The notes beneath the pieces were generated by a model that was not told the DNA's origin, did not search any database, and saw only the letters and a list, made by a program, of their open reading frames with translations. A stretch of 64,000 nt of DNA from Raphanus sativus (taxonomy: Eukaryota; Streptophyta; Magnoliopsida; Brassicales; Brassicaceae): assembly GCF_000801105.2 (NCBI RefSeq), contig NC_079515.1, positions 30,279,407 to 30,343,406 of the forward strand, given 5' to 3'. The position numbers and the translations under genes were made by a program. Shown one piece after another: positions 1 to 9,535 of this stretch (positions are counted from its first letter, which is position 1; every line of letters starts with the position of its first letter).

Positions 1-327
1 ATCACTCAAATGATATTAGCCTGTAAATCAAAAAGTTAACATAAATAAATTATAATACATAAATTTTATTGAAATAATATTATAAATCATAACATTTAAC
101 TAATCATACAATCTATTTTTTAATTTTAATTATACCAATCACAAAGAAAGTGAGCTTCTTACTCCTCTCCTAGAGAGAGCGTTCTCTCTCGATTCGTCCT
201 TCTTATTACACACATGTCTTTCAAAATGATGAAAGTTTGAAGGAAATATTCTAATGAAAGTTTCAGTTAAGAAAATATTCTAAAAATCTCCTAAAAATAT
301 TCTAACTTCCTAAAACGTGTTATGGTC

Positions 328-413
328 GATTTTACTTGTGAAAAATGATTTTGCTTGTGAAAAATGATTTTGCTTGTGAAAAAAAATGATTTTGCTTGTG
401 AAAAAATGATTTG
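328..413. repeat. Short tandem repeat, four units of about 20-23 bp
   Basis: Four consecutive units of the form TTTTGCTTGTGAAAAATGA differ mainly in the length of the A-run. It is a minisatellite-like array with no coding potential. Positions 1-327 before it hold AT-rich DNA in which I see nothing specific. Confidence 0.8.
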
Positions 414-469
414 CATTTTTTCTTCATAAATCTATGATATCTCCATAGTTATCTTGTGATTTTCACAAA

Positions 470-1040
470 CTTTTGTTCTATTTTTTATAAGTTTAATAAA
501 ACTAAAATTTACAAACATTTTAAGCTTTTTATAAAAAAAAATTATAAACGTTTTTTTATAAAGTTTGTTTAATTTTTTTACTAAAAACTTTTTGTAAAGT
601 TTTATTTTATTTTTATTTTTATAAAGTTTAAAAAGTTTACCTTTATTAAACTTTTATTACAAAAATTAAAAAGTTTTATTTTTATTAAAAAGTTTGATAA
701 AATTAAAAAATTTACAAACATTTTAAAAAAATTTATAAAAATAAAACTTTGTAAAATATTTTGTATAAAGTTTTACAAAAAAAAATTTATAAAGTTTTAT
801 TTTCATTTTTATTAAGTTTACAGATTTTATTTTATTAAAGTTTTATCAAAAATGTTTTAAACTTTTTATAAAATATAAAAAATTGTAAAACTTTTTTAAA
901 AAAATTATTTAATGTTTTTTATTGAAAAAATTTTGTAAATTATTTTTTTATAATTTTTATGAATTTTATTTTATTAGAAAGTTTTTAAAAAGTTTTATTT
1001 TTATTTTTCCTTTTTAAAACGTTTTTAGTTAATTAAAAAA
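470..1040. repeat. Very AT-rich degenerate AAAGTTT/AAACTTT block
   Basis: About 570 bp built almost only from scrambled, both-strand variants of AAAGTTTTATTTT and its complement, with almost no G or C. No ORF, terminal repeat or flanking duplication is visible. It may be decayed low-complexity expansion or the inside of an old element. Positions 1041-1468 hold no recognisable feature. Confidence 0.55.
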
Positions 1041-1468
1041 AATCTATTAGTTTAATGTGTTTAATTAGATTAATCAAATGTTATTTTTGGAATTATAAAA
1101 AAAATTATACTAAAGGGACAACTAAATGATGGTTTTATACCATAAAGACAACCATGCTGAATTTTTGTTCTATTTTGGGAATTTTCCTTTATTTTTATTG
1201 TGTTTTGTAAGAAAAAAACATAACCCGCGTATTAACCCGGATCATAATCTAGTTAAGGTTAAATTTGCATAAAAGTTCACTTACATAAAACCCTTTTAAA
1301 CAACTATAGTGATACTGTCTTCCATGAAATCGTGCATCTAGTCTGATATAATAAACTAAATTTCTTTCTTTTTGTAAATTAAATAAACTAAAATTTATGC
1401 AACACAAAACATTCACATTATTCAATTGTTTATTCACTTGTATATAAACCTTTTTATTTAAACTTATA

Positions 1469-1500
1469 CTAGATATTGACCCGCCCTTTAAAGGGCGGAC
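1469..1500 (-). mobile_element. Helitron 3' terminus (minus strand)
   Basis: Read on the minus strand, an 18-nt perfect palindromic hairpin (CCGCCC TTTAAA GGGCGG, 1481-1498) is followed 9 nt later by CTAG and then T, the usual 3' end of plant Helitrons (hairpin, CTRR, host T). The matching 5' TC end was not found, so only the terminus is annotated. The AT-rich DNA to 1995 may be Helitron body. Confidence 0.55.
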
Positions 1501-1995
1501 ATATTTATCTTTTATATTTATTCTAAAATTTTAATTTTTATATTTATTTTTAATTATACTTGTGTAATATATTTTTTAATGATTATAAGAGGCTTTAATA
1601 ATTATATTAAAATAATTAGACCACACTTATATCAATATGTTATGTTCATGTTTTAATACTATTGATATATATATATTTCAAACTTGTACACCCACATTTT
1701 TAGATAAGAAGTTAATGAGAAATCAGTTTTGAAAATATATTACAATATATGGAGTTTAATGAATAATTTAAAAATAACTAAAATAACTAACCTTAAAAAT
1801 AGGAATGACATTTTTGTTAATTCCTTGAAACATCAAGGGGATGTCAAAATAAAAGCTGCTGTTCTAATTATATTGATACATTTAATTTTGATGATTACAT
1901 GTTAAAATCAACATACACATATAAAACAACACCCTGCGCAGAAGAAAATAATCACAGTTAACTACGAAACCTCAAGTCTTCAATATAACTAGCTA

Positions 1996-2262
1996 TCAGC
2001 CGCCTCCACATCCACCACCCCCACATCCACCACCGCAGCCTGCGACACCGCCAGCGTCTTTACCGTAGCGTTTGCGACGACCTGAAGCCTTTACGGGGGG
2101 CCTCGGAGAAGGCCGTGGCTTTTTCTTCTCCGCTTTGACCACTTTGGATGGAGGAGGAAACGGTGGAACTTTCTTGCCCGTTTCAACCACTTGCCGTGGA
2201 GGCGACGACGGTCTTATCTTGGTGCAGCTGATAAAACAGCAGAACAGACGAAACATCACCAT
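1996..2262 (-). CDS. Small protein with Pro/Lys-rich middle and Gly/Cys-rich tail
   Basis: Single-exon ORF of 88 residues from ATG at 2262; the next in-frame ATG (2256) would give MFRLFCC. The reading frame extends upstream to 2385, but that part is AT-rich and does not resemble the sister genes, so the shorter start is preferred. The protein has a short hydrophobic, Cys-containing N-terminus (VMFRLFCCFISC), a basic proline-rich middle, and a C-terminus made of Gly and Cys (GCGGGCGGGGCGGG). The gene at 9311-9535 and the broken gene at 2944-4331 share this plan: hydrophobic/Cys start, basic linker, Gly-Cys tail, all on the minus strand. I do not recognise a named family; the Cys-rich start could be membrane-associated or lipid-modified, which is inference. 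Function unknown. Positions 2263-2943 hold nothing else recognisable. Confidence 0.6.
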   Translation of the reverse strand: MVMFRLFCCFISCTKIRPSSPPRQVVETGKKVPPFPPPSKVVKAEKKKPRPSPRPPVKASGRRKRYGKDAGGVAGCGGGCGGGGCGGG

Positions 2263-2943
2263 CGTTGTAGCAAAATTAAATGTCAAAGTATTCTGATACG
2301 TGTAAATGATACATTGACCCTTCATATATATAGCTAGTCCACAATGTCCGTTGACTTCAATGTATTTTGGTAAACTTGACGACATGAGCCGATAAACTTG
2401 CCGACATGAACCACATTAGCTTTTCTAGTCTTCTTTCGCACACTATATAATAAGCCAATAAGGTACAAACACATCAGGCTGATTAGTATATAAAATGTTA
2501 TTGACGAAGACTATATATTTGGTTTTAAGTAGGAAAAGAAGAATTGTGGAGGACAACCAACTAACCAAATTGCAAAATTATATAAAACAGTCTATGCGAT
2601 TTGCTTATCATTGACTGTGTATTATATTCTTTGCTTAGCTAACAGCTGTTACTTGATGTATTAAAATATTGAAATAAACACGGGAAATATTGAAGGCATT
2701 AGGTGCACTGTAACAAATTGGTTTGTATGATGGATGCTGGTAAGACTATATCCTGAACAATTTTTTGCATACAATGATGAATTAATTAGTTATTATGAAG
2801 GTTCTAAAAATCGGTAACGACCACAACCACAGAGTTAACATAAAGTGAATGTTACTAAATCCGCTGGATAACCACAGTGTTAAACTAAAACACTGAAGAA
2901 GCATCATTACGATATATACTTAAAATCAACTTTGTTCAGCTGT

Positions 2944-4331
2944 TCAGCCCCCACAACCACCGCCACCACCACCACCACCATTACTGCAACCTCCATCACC
3001 ACCACCGCCAAATGTGAGATGTCAATCTAAGTCTCACATTTGATATTAGACAAAAAGAGAGTCTAATATATAAGGAGATGTCCAACTCTAATAGTACGAG
3101 GTCTTTTGGAATGGAAACCAAAAGTAAATCCATGCGGGCTTGCCATTAAAGCCCAAAGTAGACAATATCGTATTAATCGGATAAATAGAGTTTGGACATG
3201 AGCTCACACGATCCCAACAATTGGTATCAGAGCGGTTTGACGAAGAAATGCAAGAAGACCAAAATAACCTTTAAGGAAGAACGGGTAGAAGAGGAAAAAG
3301 AATGCCTGTTTGCAGAAACGTCATAAGATCATGGAACATGTGATGTTGTGGGAGAAACATTCTCAAAGTAAAGCCCTGTGATTAGGAAACACACAAGAGA
3401 TGAGTTGTGGTTCTTAGTTTGAGGGAAATAATGTGAGATGTCAATCTAAGTCCCACATTGGATATTAGACAAAAAGAGAGTCTAATATATAAGGAGATGT
3501 TCAACTCTAATAGTACGAGGCCTTTTGGAATGGAAACCAAAAGTAAATTCATGCGGACTTGCCATTAAGACCCAAAGTGGACAATATCGTATTAATCGGA
3601 TAAATAGAATTGGACATGGACTCTAATAACCCCAACAAAAATCGCAAGAAAATATTGCTGAAGTTGAATCAACTTTCATAACAGCAAAACTTCCATCATC
3701 TATTTTACTCTGAAGCTCTCCCAAAATTTTAGGCGCCTTTCGCAAGCTATCTTTTATGGCGTATGTCATGAGCGGACTAACAGGCTTCACAATGGTGTCG
3801 CTTCTACTCCCCGAGCGATCTTAAGGAGAACCGACAGTTAAATTTTCTACACCTTATCAACCAAAAGAAACAAATGTTGTTCGGTCTAGCACAAGGTTTG
3901 AACCTTTTTTGCAAGAAACCTCATTTCATCTAACAAGTTATAGTAAAGAATTATTTTATTTTTCTGTAACAAGCTACAAATTCCCCTCATTTTGCTAATA
4001 CGAATAAATATTTCAGTAAAGGAAATAATATGTTTTTGTAGGTTATTACAATATTTAGCTTGAAGAAAAATTAAAAAAAAAAGTATATTATGAAGACTTA
4101 GTCCAATTTGAGTTAAGATTTCATTTCTTAATAAATCTTACCATAGTTCACATGAATTCCCCTTGGCTGATGTGTAGGATCCCTGATTATCATCCTCCGT
4201 TGAACCTGCGGCGGCTCAGGCAGTCGAAGTTTCTGCTTGTTATTTATGCAACAACATACTGTAAGAACCAGTCCCCCAACCAAAACACTGGCGATGACTG
4301 CTATAACAATAATTTTGAGTTGATAATCCAT
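2944..4331 (-). pseudogene. Gly/Cys-tail membrane protein gene split by a TRIM
   Basis: Exon 1 (4331-4142) encodes an N-terminus with one membrane span (about residues 5-28, LKIIVIAVIASVLVGGLVLT followed by CCC) and a basic tail. It ends at a strong donor, TATG|GTAAGA. Exon 2 resumes in phase at 3819 after CTTAAG and runs open to 3638. There it is interrupted by a 625-bp TRIM, and the same frame resumes at 3012 with a Gly/Cys tail (FGGGGDGGC...GGCGG) to TGA at 2944. The pieces add up to 124 + 22 codons, in frame on both sides, so the insertion looks like the only lesion. Read through, the LTR gives TAG within five codons after residue 124, removing the Gly/Cys tail. The product may persist as a truncated membrane protein. 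Family not recognised; sister genes are at 1996-2262 and 9311-9535. Confidence 0.7.
3013..3637 (+). mobile_element. TRIM retrotransposon (625 bp) with two ~206-bp LTRs
   Basis: Left LTR 3013-3219 and right LTR 3432-3637 start TGTGAGATGTC, end CCCAACA and are about 95% alike by eye. Immediately inside the left LTR is TTGGTATCAGAGC (3221-3233), the primer binding site for initiator tRNA-Met. The ~210-bp interior has no coding capacity, which defines a terminal-repeat retrotransposon in miniature. The flanks are A-rich (CCAAA left, AAAAT right), so no clean 5-bp target duplication can be called. The orientation is antisense to the gene it interrupts. Confidence 0.9.
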
Positions 4332-6150
4332 TTTTATTTAAAAATTTTGTTTGTTTGTTTCGTTGAAGAACGCTAAACTGAAGAGTGGAGAGAAAGAAGA
4401 TGAATCACACAAAGGAGAGATAAAGGAGCAATCAATATGGTAGTTGGTTTAATCCAGTTCAAGAAAAAGGTTTGTGGAGTCCTAATGAATGTAGATAGTC
4501 TATTTCCGGAAAACATACAAATGCATCATTATTGGAGGTCCAAGAAGTCTCGACCGCTAGGGATCTTTCTTTTTCTGCAGCGATGTCATTCAACGCGCTC
4601 AAAGTTCTAGGAAAAACGGCGATTTCATAACTTACATATGGTGATATATGTTAAATTTATACTCGATTTATACTCGATTTATACACGACTGTGTCAAAAC
4701 ATATATGTACTTGCAGAAATAAACATATTATTTTTATTATTTTTTGCGAAATAACTTTGATGATGTAAATGTTACGTCAACTAATTTTGTTGATGAAAAT
4801 GCCACGTGTACAATTTATTTTGAAAAAACAAAATAGTCATTTTATGAAGATGCCACGTGTAAATTTTATTATTTAACAAAATTAACCAAAATTAATTAAA
4901 TAATTAAATTTTAATGTTATAAAAATATATATTCGTAAATGGTTTTACCCATCGTGGGGCGGGTGCGAGTAGAGTGATTTGAAAAATTGTTAATCTAAAT
5001 TTTTTTAAATGTAAATAACATAAACATGATTAGTCAAGAGTAATACGACAACAACATTAACATTAAATTTGAATCATTACAACACATATATAACTCTTAT
5101 AAAGATGTATTGTGATATGATTTAAACATCTACAAATATACCTCTTTTATAAGATTAAAATAACATATTTTAATTAATTTTTTTAGTTTTATTAAATAAT
5201 AAAATTTATAAAATTTTACATTTTCTAAATAATTATTTTATAAAACCTTTTAAAATTGTACATGTGGCATCTGAATCAGCAAATTAGTTAACACAACATC
5301 CACATCATCAAAATTAGATGACATGACATGTGATGTAGCAATAGCAATTGGTGTATAATTTCACTAAAACAATAAATATCAGATATATTATTTAAAAAAA
5401 TTTAGAAGTACAGATATGTTTTGCACTCTCGTATAAATCGGATATGAATTCAATATATTACTATATATTGAGTATAAAATGATCCTTTTCCCATTGTCTA
5501 TCCTTTTTCATATGTATTGTTTTCTACAATATATGTATATAAGCGTACATGACTTTTTTTTCAAACTAGCTCATACATAATAAATATTATTTAGTTATTA
5601 TATACAGTCCAAAATCTTACAAGTATGTTAGAATAACTTTTTATATATATATTCCTTTATATATATATATTTTTTGATTCAGTTTTGTTCTAAAGAATTA
5701 TAATTTTCACTCAAAAACTGCTATATATATGACTCATTTTGAAATATACATATTTATTCTATTAAAACATTATCATCTATTCTATTAAAATATTATCATA
5801 TCTATTAAAATATACCTGATGCGTGCCAACAAAACGGAATTATAAGTTTAATGTTTTTTATAAGAGTTGATACCCAAAAAGTTTTTTTTTAGGTTTAGAG
5901 CATGTCCAACCATTAAATTTCCTTAAGTGGGTATTTACACAAATAAATAATATATTTTAATTTTTTCGAATGTCTGATTAATTATGCTATTACAACGATG
6001 AAAATATTACAAAGCAATTATACAACTGACAATTTTACCATCCTTATGAGAATTTACGTCTGACTGTATCATTCCAAACCGTCATATGAGATTTATGTTC
6101 GATGGTACACTCTCCACTAAGCTGAATATCTCTTGTAACCTATTTTTCCA
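4332..6150. other. AT-rich intergenic DNA, no gene seen
   Basis: Contains AT-rich sequence with a GC-richer TACCCATCGTGGGGCGGGT stretch near 4946, scattered CACGTG-like words (4805, 4855) and several (TA)n tracts around 5640-5670. No ORF of coding character, terminal repeat or RNA gene is visible. A GAGCATGTCCAACC word at 5898 resembles the terminal motif of the MITE at 6667. Confidence 0.5.
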
Positions 6151-6154
6151 TAAT

Positions 6155-6245
6155 AGGTATAATTTAGTATTTTATAAGGTTTGAATCTCAAATCTCTAGG
6201 TGTAGAAACATTAATAAATTATTAGTTAAACTACTAGACCAAGAC
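6155..6245 (-). mobile_element. tRNA-derived SINE head (probable)
   Basis: On the minus strand TCTTGGTCTAGTAGTTTAAC (about 6245-6225) resembles a tRNA A-box region, and GAGATTTGAGATTCAAACC about 45 nt later resembles a B box. This spacing fits the Pol III promoter of a plant SINE. No tail or target duplication was resolved. Confidence 0.4.
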
Positions 6246-6666
6246 TTTTACTTTTAGTTTATTTAAAGTTCTGTTTTAATTTTTATGTTCAAATGAAAAA
6301 TAAATGGTCAGAAAGTAACACATATGGGAATAAGCTTCTAATAAATCAATAAATTAGATACTTTGTTTCTTCTCTTTCTTTTTCTTCTTTGTTTATAATT
6401 TAATTTCCGACAAAACCGGCCATTCTAAGAACTTGTTGTTGGATATGTTTTTATAGACTAATTCCACAGGACTTTGTATCCAAATATGCGTTAATCCAAT
6501 AAAAACAGACTAAATGACCAAAGAAAATTAAATCCAGATAACAGAAATTTGATCTGAAACTCCTTTATTATTTGAACCAACGCGGTTTGGTTATAACTTT
6601 AAATTTAAATTTAATTATCTTAGATATATAAATTAGATGTACTAATTTCACTGAAGTATTCGTTTG

Positions 6667-6902
6667 GACCATCTCCAATGTATTTCTCTGTTTTAAAATA
6701 GTGGTGAAATTTAGTCCAATGTATTTTCTATAATAGTAATTTCATTTTATAGAGTAAAAAATAGAGAATTACTGTTTTCTCCTATTTATAGAGATGAAAA
6801 TAGTAATCTCTATTTTGAAGGAAAAAACAAAGTAAAAATAGAATAAATTTGACTATAAATATTATTATAGAGACAAATATACAGAAAGATTGGAGATGCT
6901 CT
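6667..6902. mobile_element. MITE with CATCTCCAAT terminal inverted repeats
   Basis: The left end GACCATCTCCAATGTATTTC and the right end (ATTGGAGATGCTC) form imperfect inverted repeats around about 236 bp of AT-rich DNA. Flanking triplets TTG/TTA are compatible with a 3-bp target of the PIF/Harbinger type, but the class is not certain. Similar GAGCATCTCCAA words occur at 5898 and 47128. Positions 6903-7905 hold nothing recognisable. Confidence 0.5.
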
Positions 6903-7905
6903 TAGCTTTTTTCGCAACTGACTGTGCGAGAAAACTTTTTCTTCTTGGAGTTCAAGAAAGAGCATAACATAATATATTATGACACGCATATCAATATTGT
7001 TTGTATACATAAGCTTATGCCATATTCAGAATCCTTTTATTATTTAGACATAAAATAATATTCAATTATGCAAATGGATGTAACTGTAATATCTTTCAAA
7101 TTTATAGAAGAGCCATTCAAAACCATATATCTAAGCAAAATGATAAAGACGAGTTCATTCTTCCATCCAAATTACGAATTCAAACTTTGTAAGGAAAACT
7201 ATTGCATGATTGTCTGTTGGCACCTTACACAGATATGAATTCTTGCTTTAGATCTATTTGAAAACCATGTACACCAGTCTTCCCGTGGATTATAAGCCCC
7301 ATAATCTGAATCAGTTTGGACATTAAATTTTATTTTTGAGTTATCAAAATATATATCTAAGCAAAATGTAGGAAAAAATAAATAAATTTCTTTGAACACA
7401 TCACCCACTATGTTTTATAGCTACTTGCTACCACCATATCTGTGTTAATATACATTACTGAATGTGGTCAATGAATTAGGACAAAGCAACGTTTGGATTA
7501 GTCTCGGGTTATTTCTGAATCAAGAAAATAAAATGATTGTACTGGCCGTATCAGAGTTGGTGCGTTGACCTGCCTATCTTGGTCCATCATCATGACGTCA
7601 TAAGGTAATAGCATAAGAGAAGACCCATCGCGATAGTACGTAGTAACAGTTATTAAAATAGCAATGATGAAGGTTTTATCTTTGATTTTTTTCTGAAAAT
7701 GTAATGCTGCAGATATGAAAATAACCTATTTAATTATCTGACATATACGATTGAACTGGTAATATCAATCTACTAGCAGGAAAATGGAAATTTTCTTGTT
7801 TGATAACGTTTCAAGAAAACCAAACTTGTAAAAATAAATATGGTCAACCCAATTTTACCTCTAAATAAAAAAATATATATATATGGTCAACCCTAAAATG
7901 AGATC

Positions 7906-7948
7906 CCAAGTCATAGTTTTTTTTTTTTTTGAAAAAGCCAAGTCAGAG
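7906..7948 (-). mobile_element. Micro-insertion: T-run plus GAAAAAG between direct repeats
   Basis: CCAAGTCATAG (7906-7916) and CCAAGTCAGAG (7938-7948) flank a 21-nt insert made of about 14 T and then GAAAAAG. It has the shape of a target-site duplication around a poly(A)-tailed (minus-strand) retroposon shortened to its last few bases. One mismatch in the repeat lowers confidence. See the findings for the other examples. Confidence 0.45.
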
Positions 7949-8390
7949 ATTTCATAAATGGAAATTGAAATTCCATAGAAACAAGCACAAGAGATTTGTG
8001 GATTGAATATTTATTAGATATGTCAGGTGTGCAACAACGAGACTTGAGAATTAGTAGACATTCTCTCTTTGAAAATATATTCTAATGTAACTACGAATTA
8101 GAAAGCGCGTGACTTGCCCAGTCTATAGACATCAGTCATTCATGCTGGAAATGTTGGAAAGACTTTTAACCTTACTTAATCAACAGTGAAGACAACTCGA
8201 ATTATCTGATAAGATAGTATTGGAAGTGTGTTTGGGAACGTATATGTGTACATACAATACAATAATAACCGTTTCTTTAAATACTACATTATTATTGTCG
8301 TATTAAAGTAAATTTCCGAATATTATGTAGTCAGACCCGGACTTAAGCAGATACCTAAGAAATATTTGCATAAAGCCTACAATTTGTATA

Positions 8391-8627
8391 CTCCCTCCGT
8401 GTTTCACATTGTAGAAAAAAATTGTTGTAACATAAATGTTGTTTTAGTATTTCTATGCATAATTTATTAATTTTATTTTTCGGTATAGTTTTCTATTGGT
8501 TGAAATATTAATATGTGTATGAATCATGATATTTTATATAGAAAATATGCAAATTAAATAATCTCTTAATTTGTTTACATAAGTCTAAAATAAAAATTAA
8601 TATGAAAGGAAAAATTAAATGATAGAG
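8391..8627. mobile_element. MITE with CTCCCTCCGT end (Stowaway/mariner-like)
   Basis: Begins CTCCCTCCGTGTTTCAC after TA and ends near ATGATAGAG before TA, about 237 bp. The interior (ATTTTCTATTGGTTGAAATAT and following) is clearly related to the element at 43321-43557. Class by terminal motif and TA flanks only. Confidence 0.55.
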
Positions 8628-8720
8628 TATTTTTGGGTTTGTATTTTCTGTTTTTGTTGTTAGCATATGAAAGGAAAAATAAATTCTAAGACGTGTTTTG
8701 AACATATAACATGATAAATG

Positions 8721-8820
8721 TATGAAGATATTTTTTATTCTCTTATATAAAATGAAATAGAAATATAATTTATGAAGATATTTTTTATTCTCTTATATAA
8801 AATGAAATAGAAAGATAATT
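8721..8820. repeat. Perfect-length tandem duplication of 50 bp
   Basis: 8721-8770 and 8771-8820 are the same 50-bp sequence beginning TATGAAGATATTTTTTATTC with a single difference (AAATATAATT against AAAGATAATT), so the duplication is recent. Positions 8821-9310 hold AT-rich DNA only. Confidence 0.95.
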
Positions 8821-9310
8821 TTCAGAATTTATACTTTTATAAGTTTAAGGATACAGTAATTCTTAATTTTAAATTACAGTTTTTAATAATTTAAAATTTT
8901 AATTTATTATTTAGAGTCTATATTTTTGGTTTCGAATTGGACCCGTTATACCTTAGGACCGGTACTGTATGTAATTAATATGTAACATGTTATACCCTTG
9001 TTATATAGTATATATAAACAACTTTAACAGTCGTTGGATGTAATTGAATTTCTATAATTGTGTATGTCATTCACAAAATATCGATGAAATGTTGATATAT
9101 AATAGTGAAAGTTTACAATCGGCTTATAAGGAAAGAGTGAGTTAATTAACATTTGATATTTCAAAATGTAAGTCTCACGTGTGATTCGTTTTACAGTTCT
9201 ATGTACATTCATTTCCACACATTGGAGATAATCACACATAACACAAAACCTTACGTGTAAATTAACCTTACGAACAACCATTACATATATATACACAACC
9301 ACGAATCCCT

Positions 9311-9535
9311 TTAACCACCACAACCGCCGCAACCTCCACAACCGCCACCGTCACCACAAAGACAGCCTTTGCCGCGGCTAAAAGCTCTGCTCGTGGTAGT
9401 CTTCGTACCTGACGTCATTACATGAAGCCCCCCATCTTTCTTTCTCGTTTTACTCTTTTTCACATCTCCCGGGGACTGAGAAGAAGACGACAACGAAAGC
9501 TTTTCCTTCTTGCGGCCGAGGAAACAGCATAACAT
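9311..9535 (-). CDS. Small basic protein with Gly/Cys-rich tail
   Basis: Single-exon ORF of 74 residues, ATG at 9535, TAA at 9311. It starts MLCCFLGRKKEKLS, so a Cys pair sits in the first four residues. The middle is Ser/Lys/Thr-rich and very basic, and it ends with a Cys/Gly tail (CLCGDGGGCGGCGGCGG). The plan matches the genes at 1996-2262 and 2944-4331, which suggests a dispersed local family on one strand. No signal peptide or clear membrane span is present. Codons of the tail are GC-rich against an AT-rich background, which supports real coding. The family is not recognised; metal binding by the Cys-Gly tail is a possibility, not a demonstrated role. Confidence 0.6.
   Translation of the reverse strand: MLCCFLGRKKEKLSLSSSSQSPGDVKKSKTRKKDGGLHVMTSGTKTTTSRAFSRGKGCLCGDGGGCGGCGGCGG

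Noticed and set aside
9024..9341. 105-codon minus-strand frame overlapping the Gly/Cys-tail gene end
   Set aside because: AT-rich, overlaps the 3' end of the 9311-9535 gene in another frame and begins in its Gly/Cys codons.
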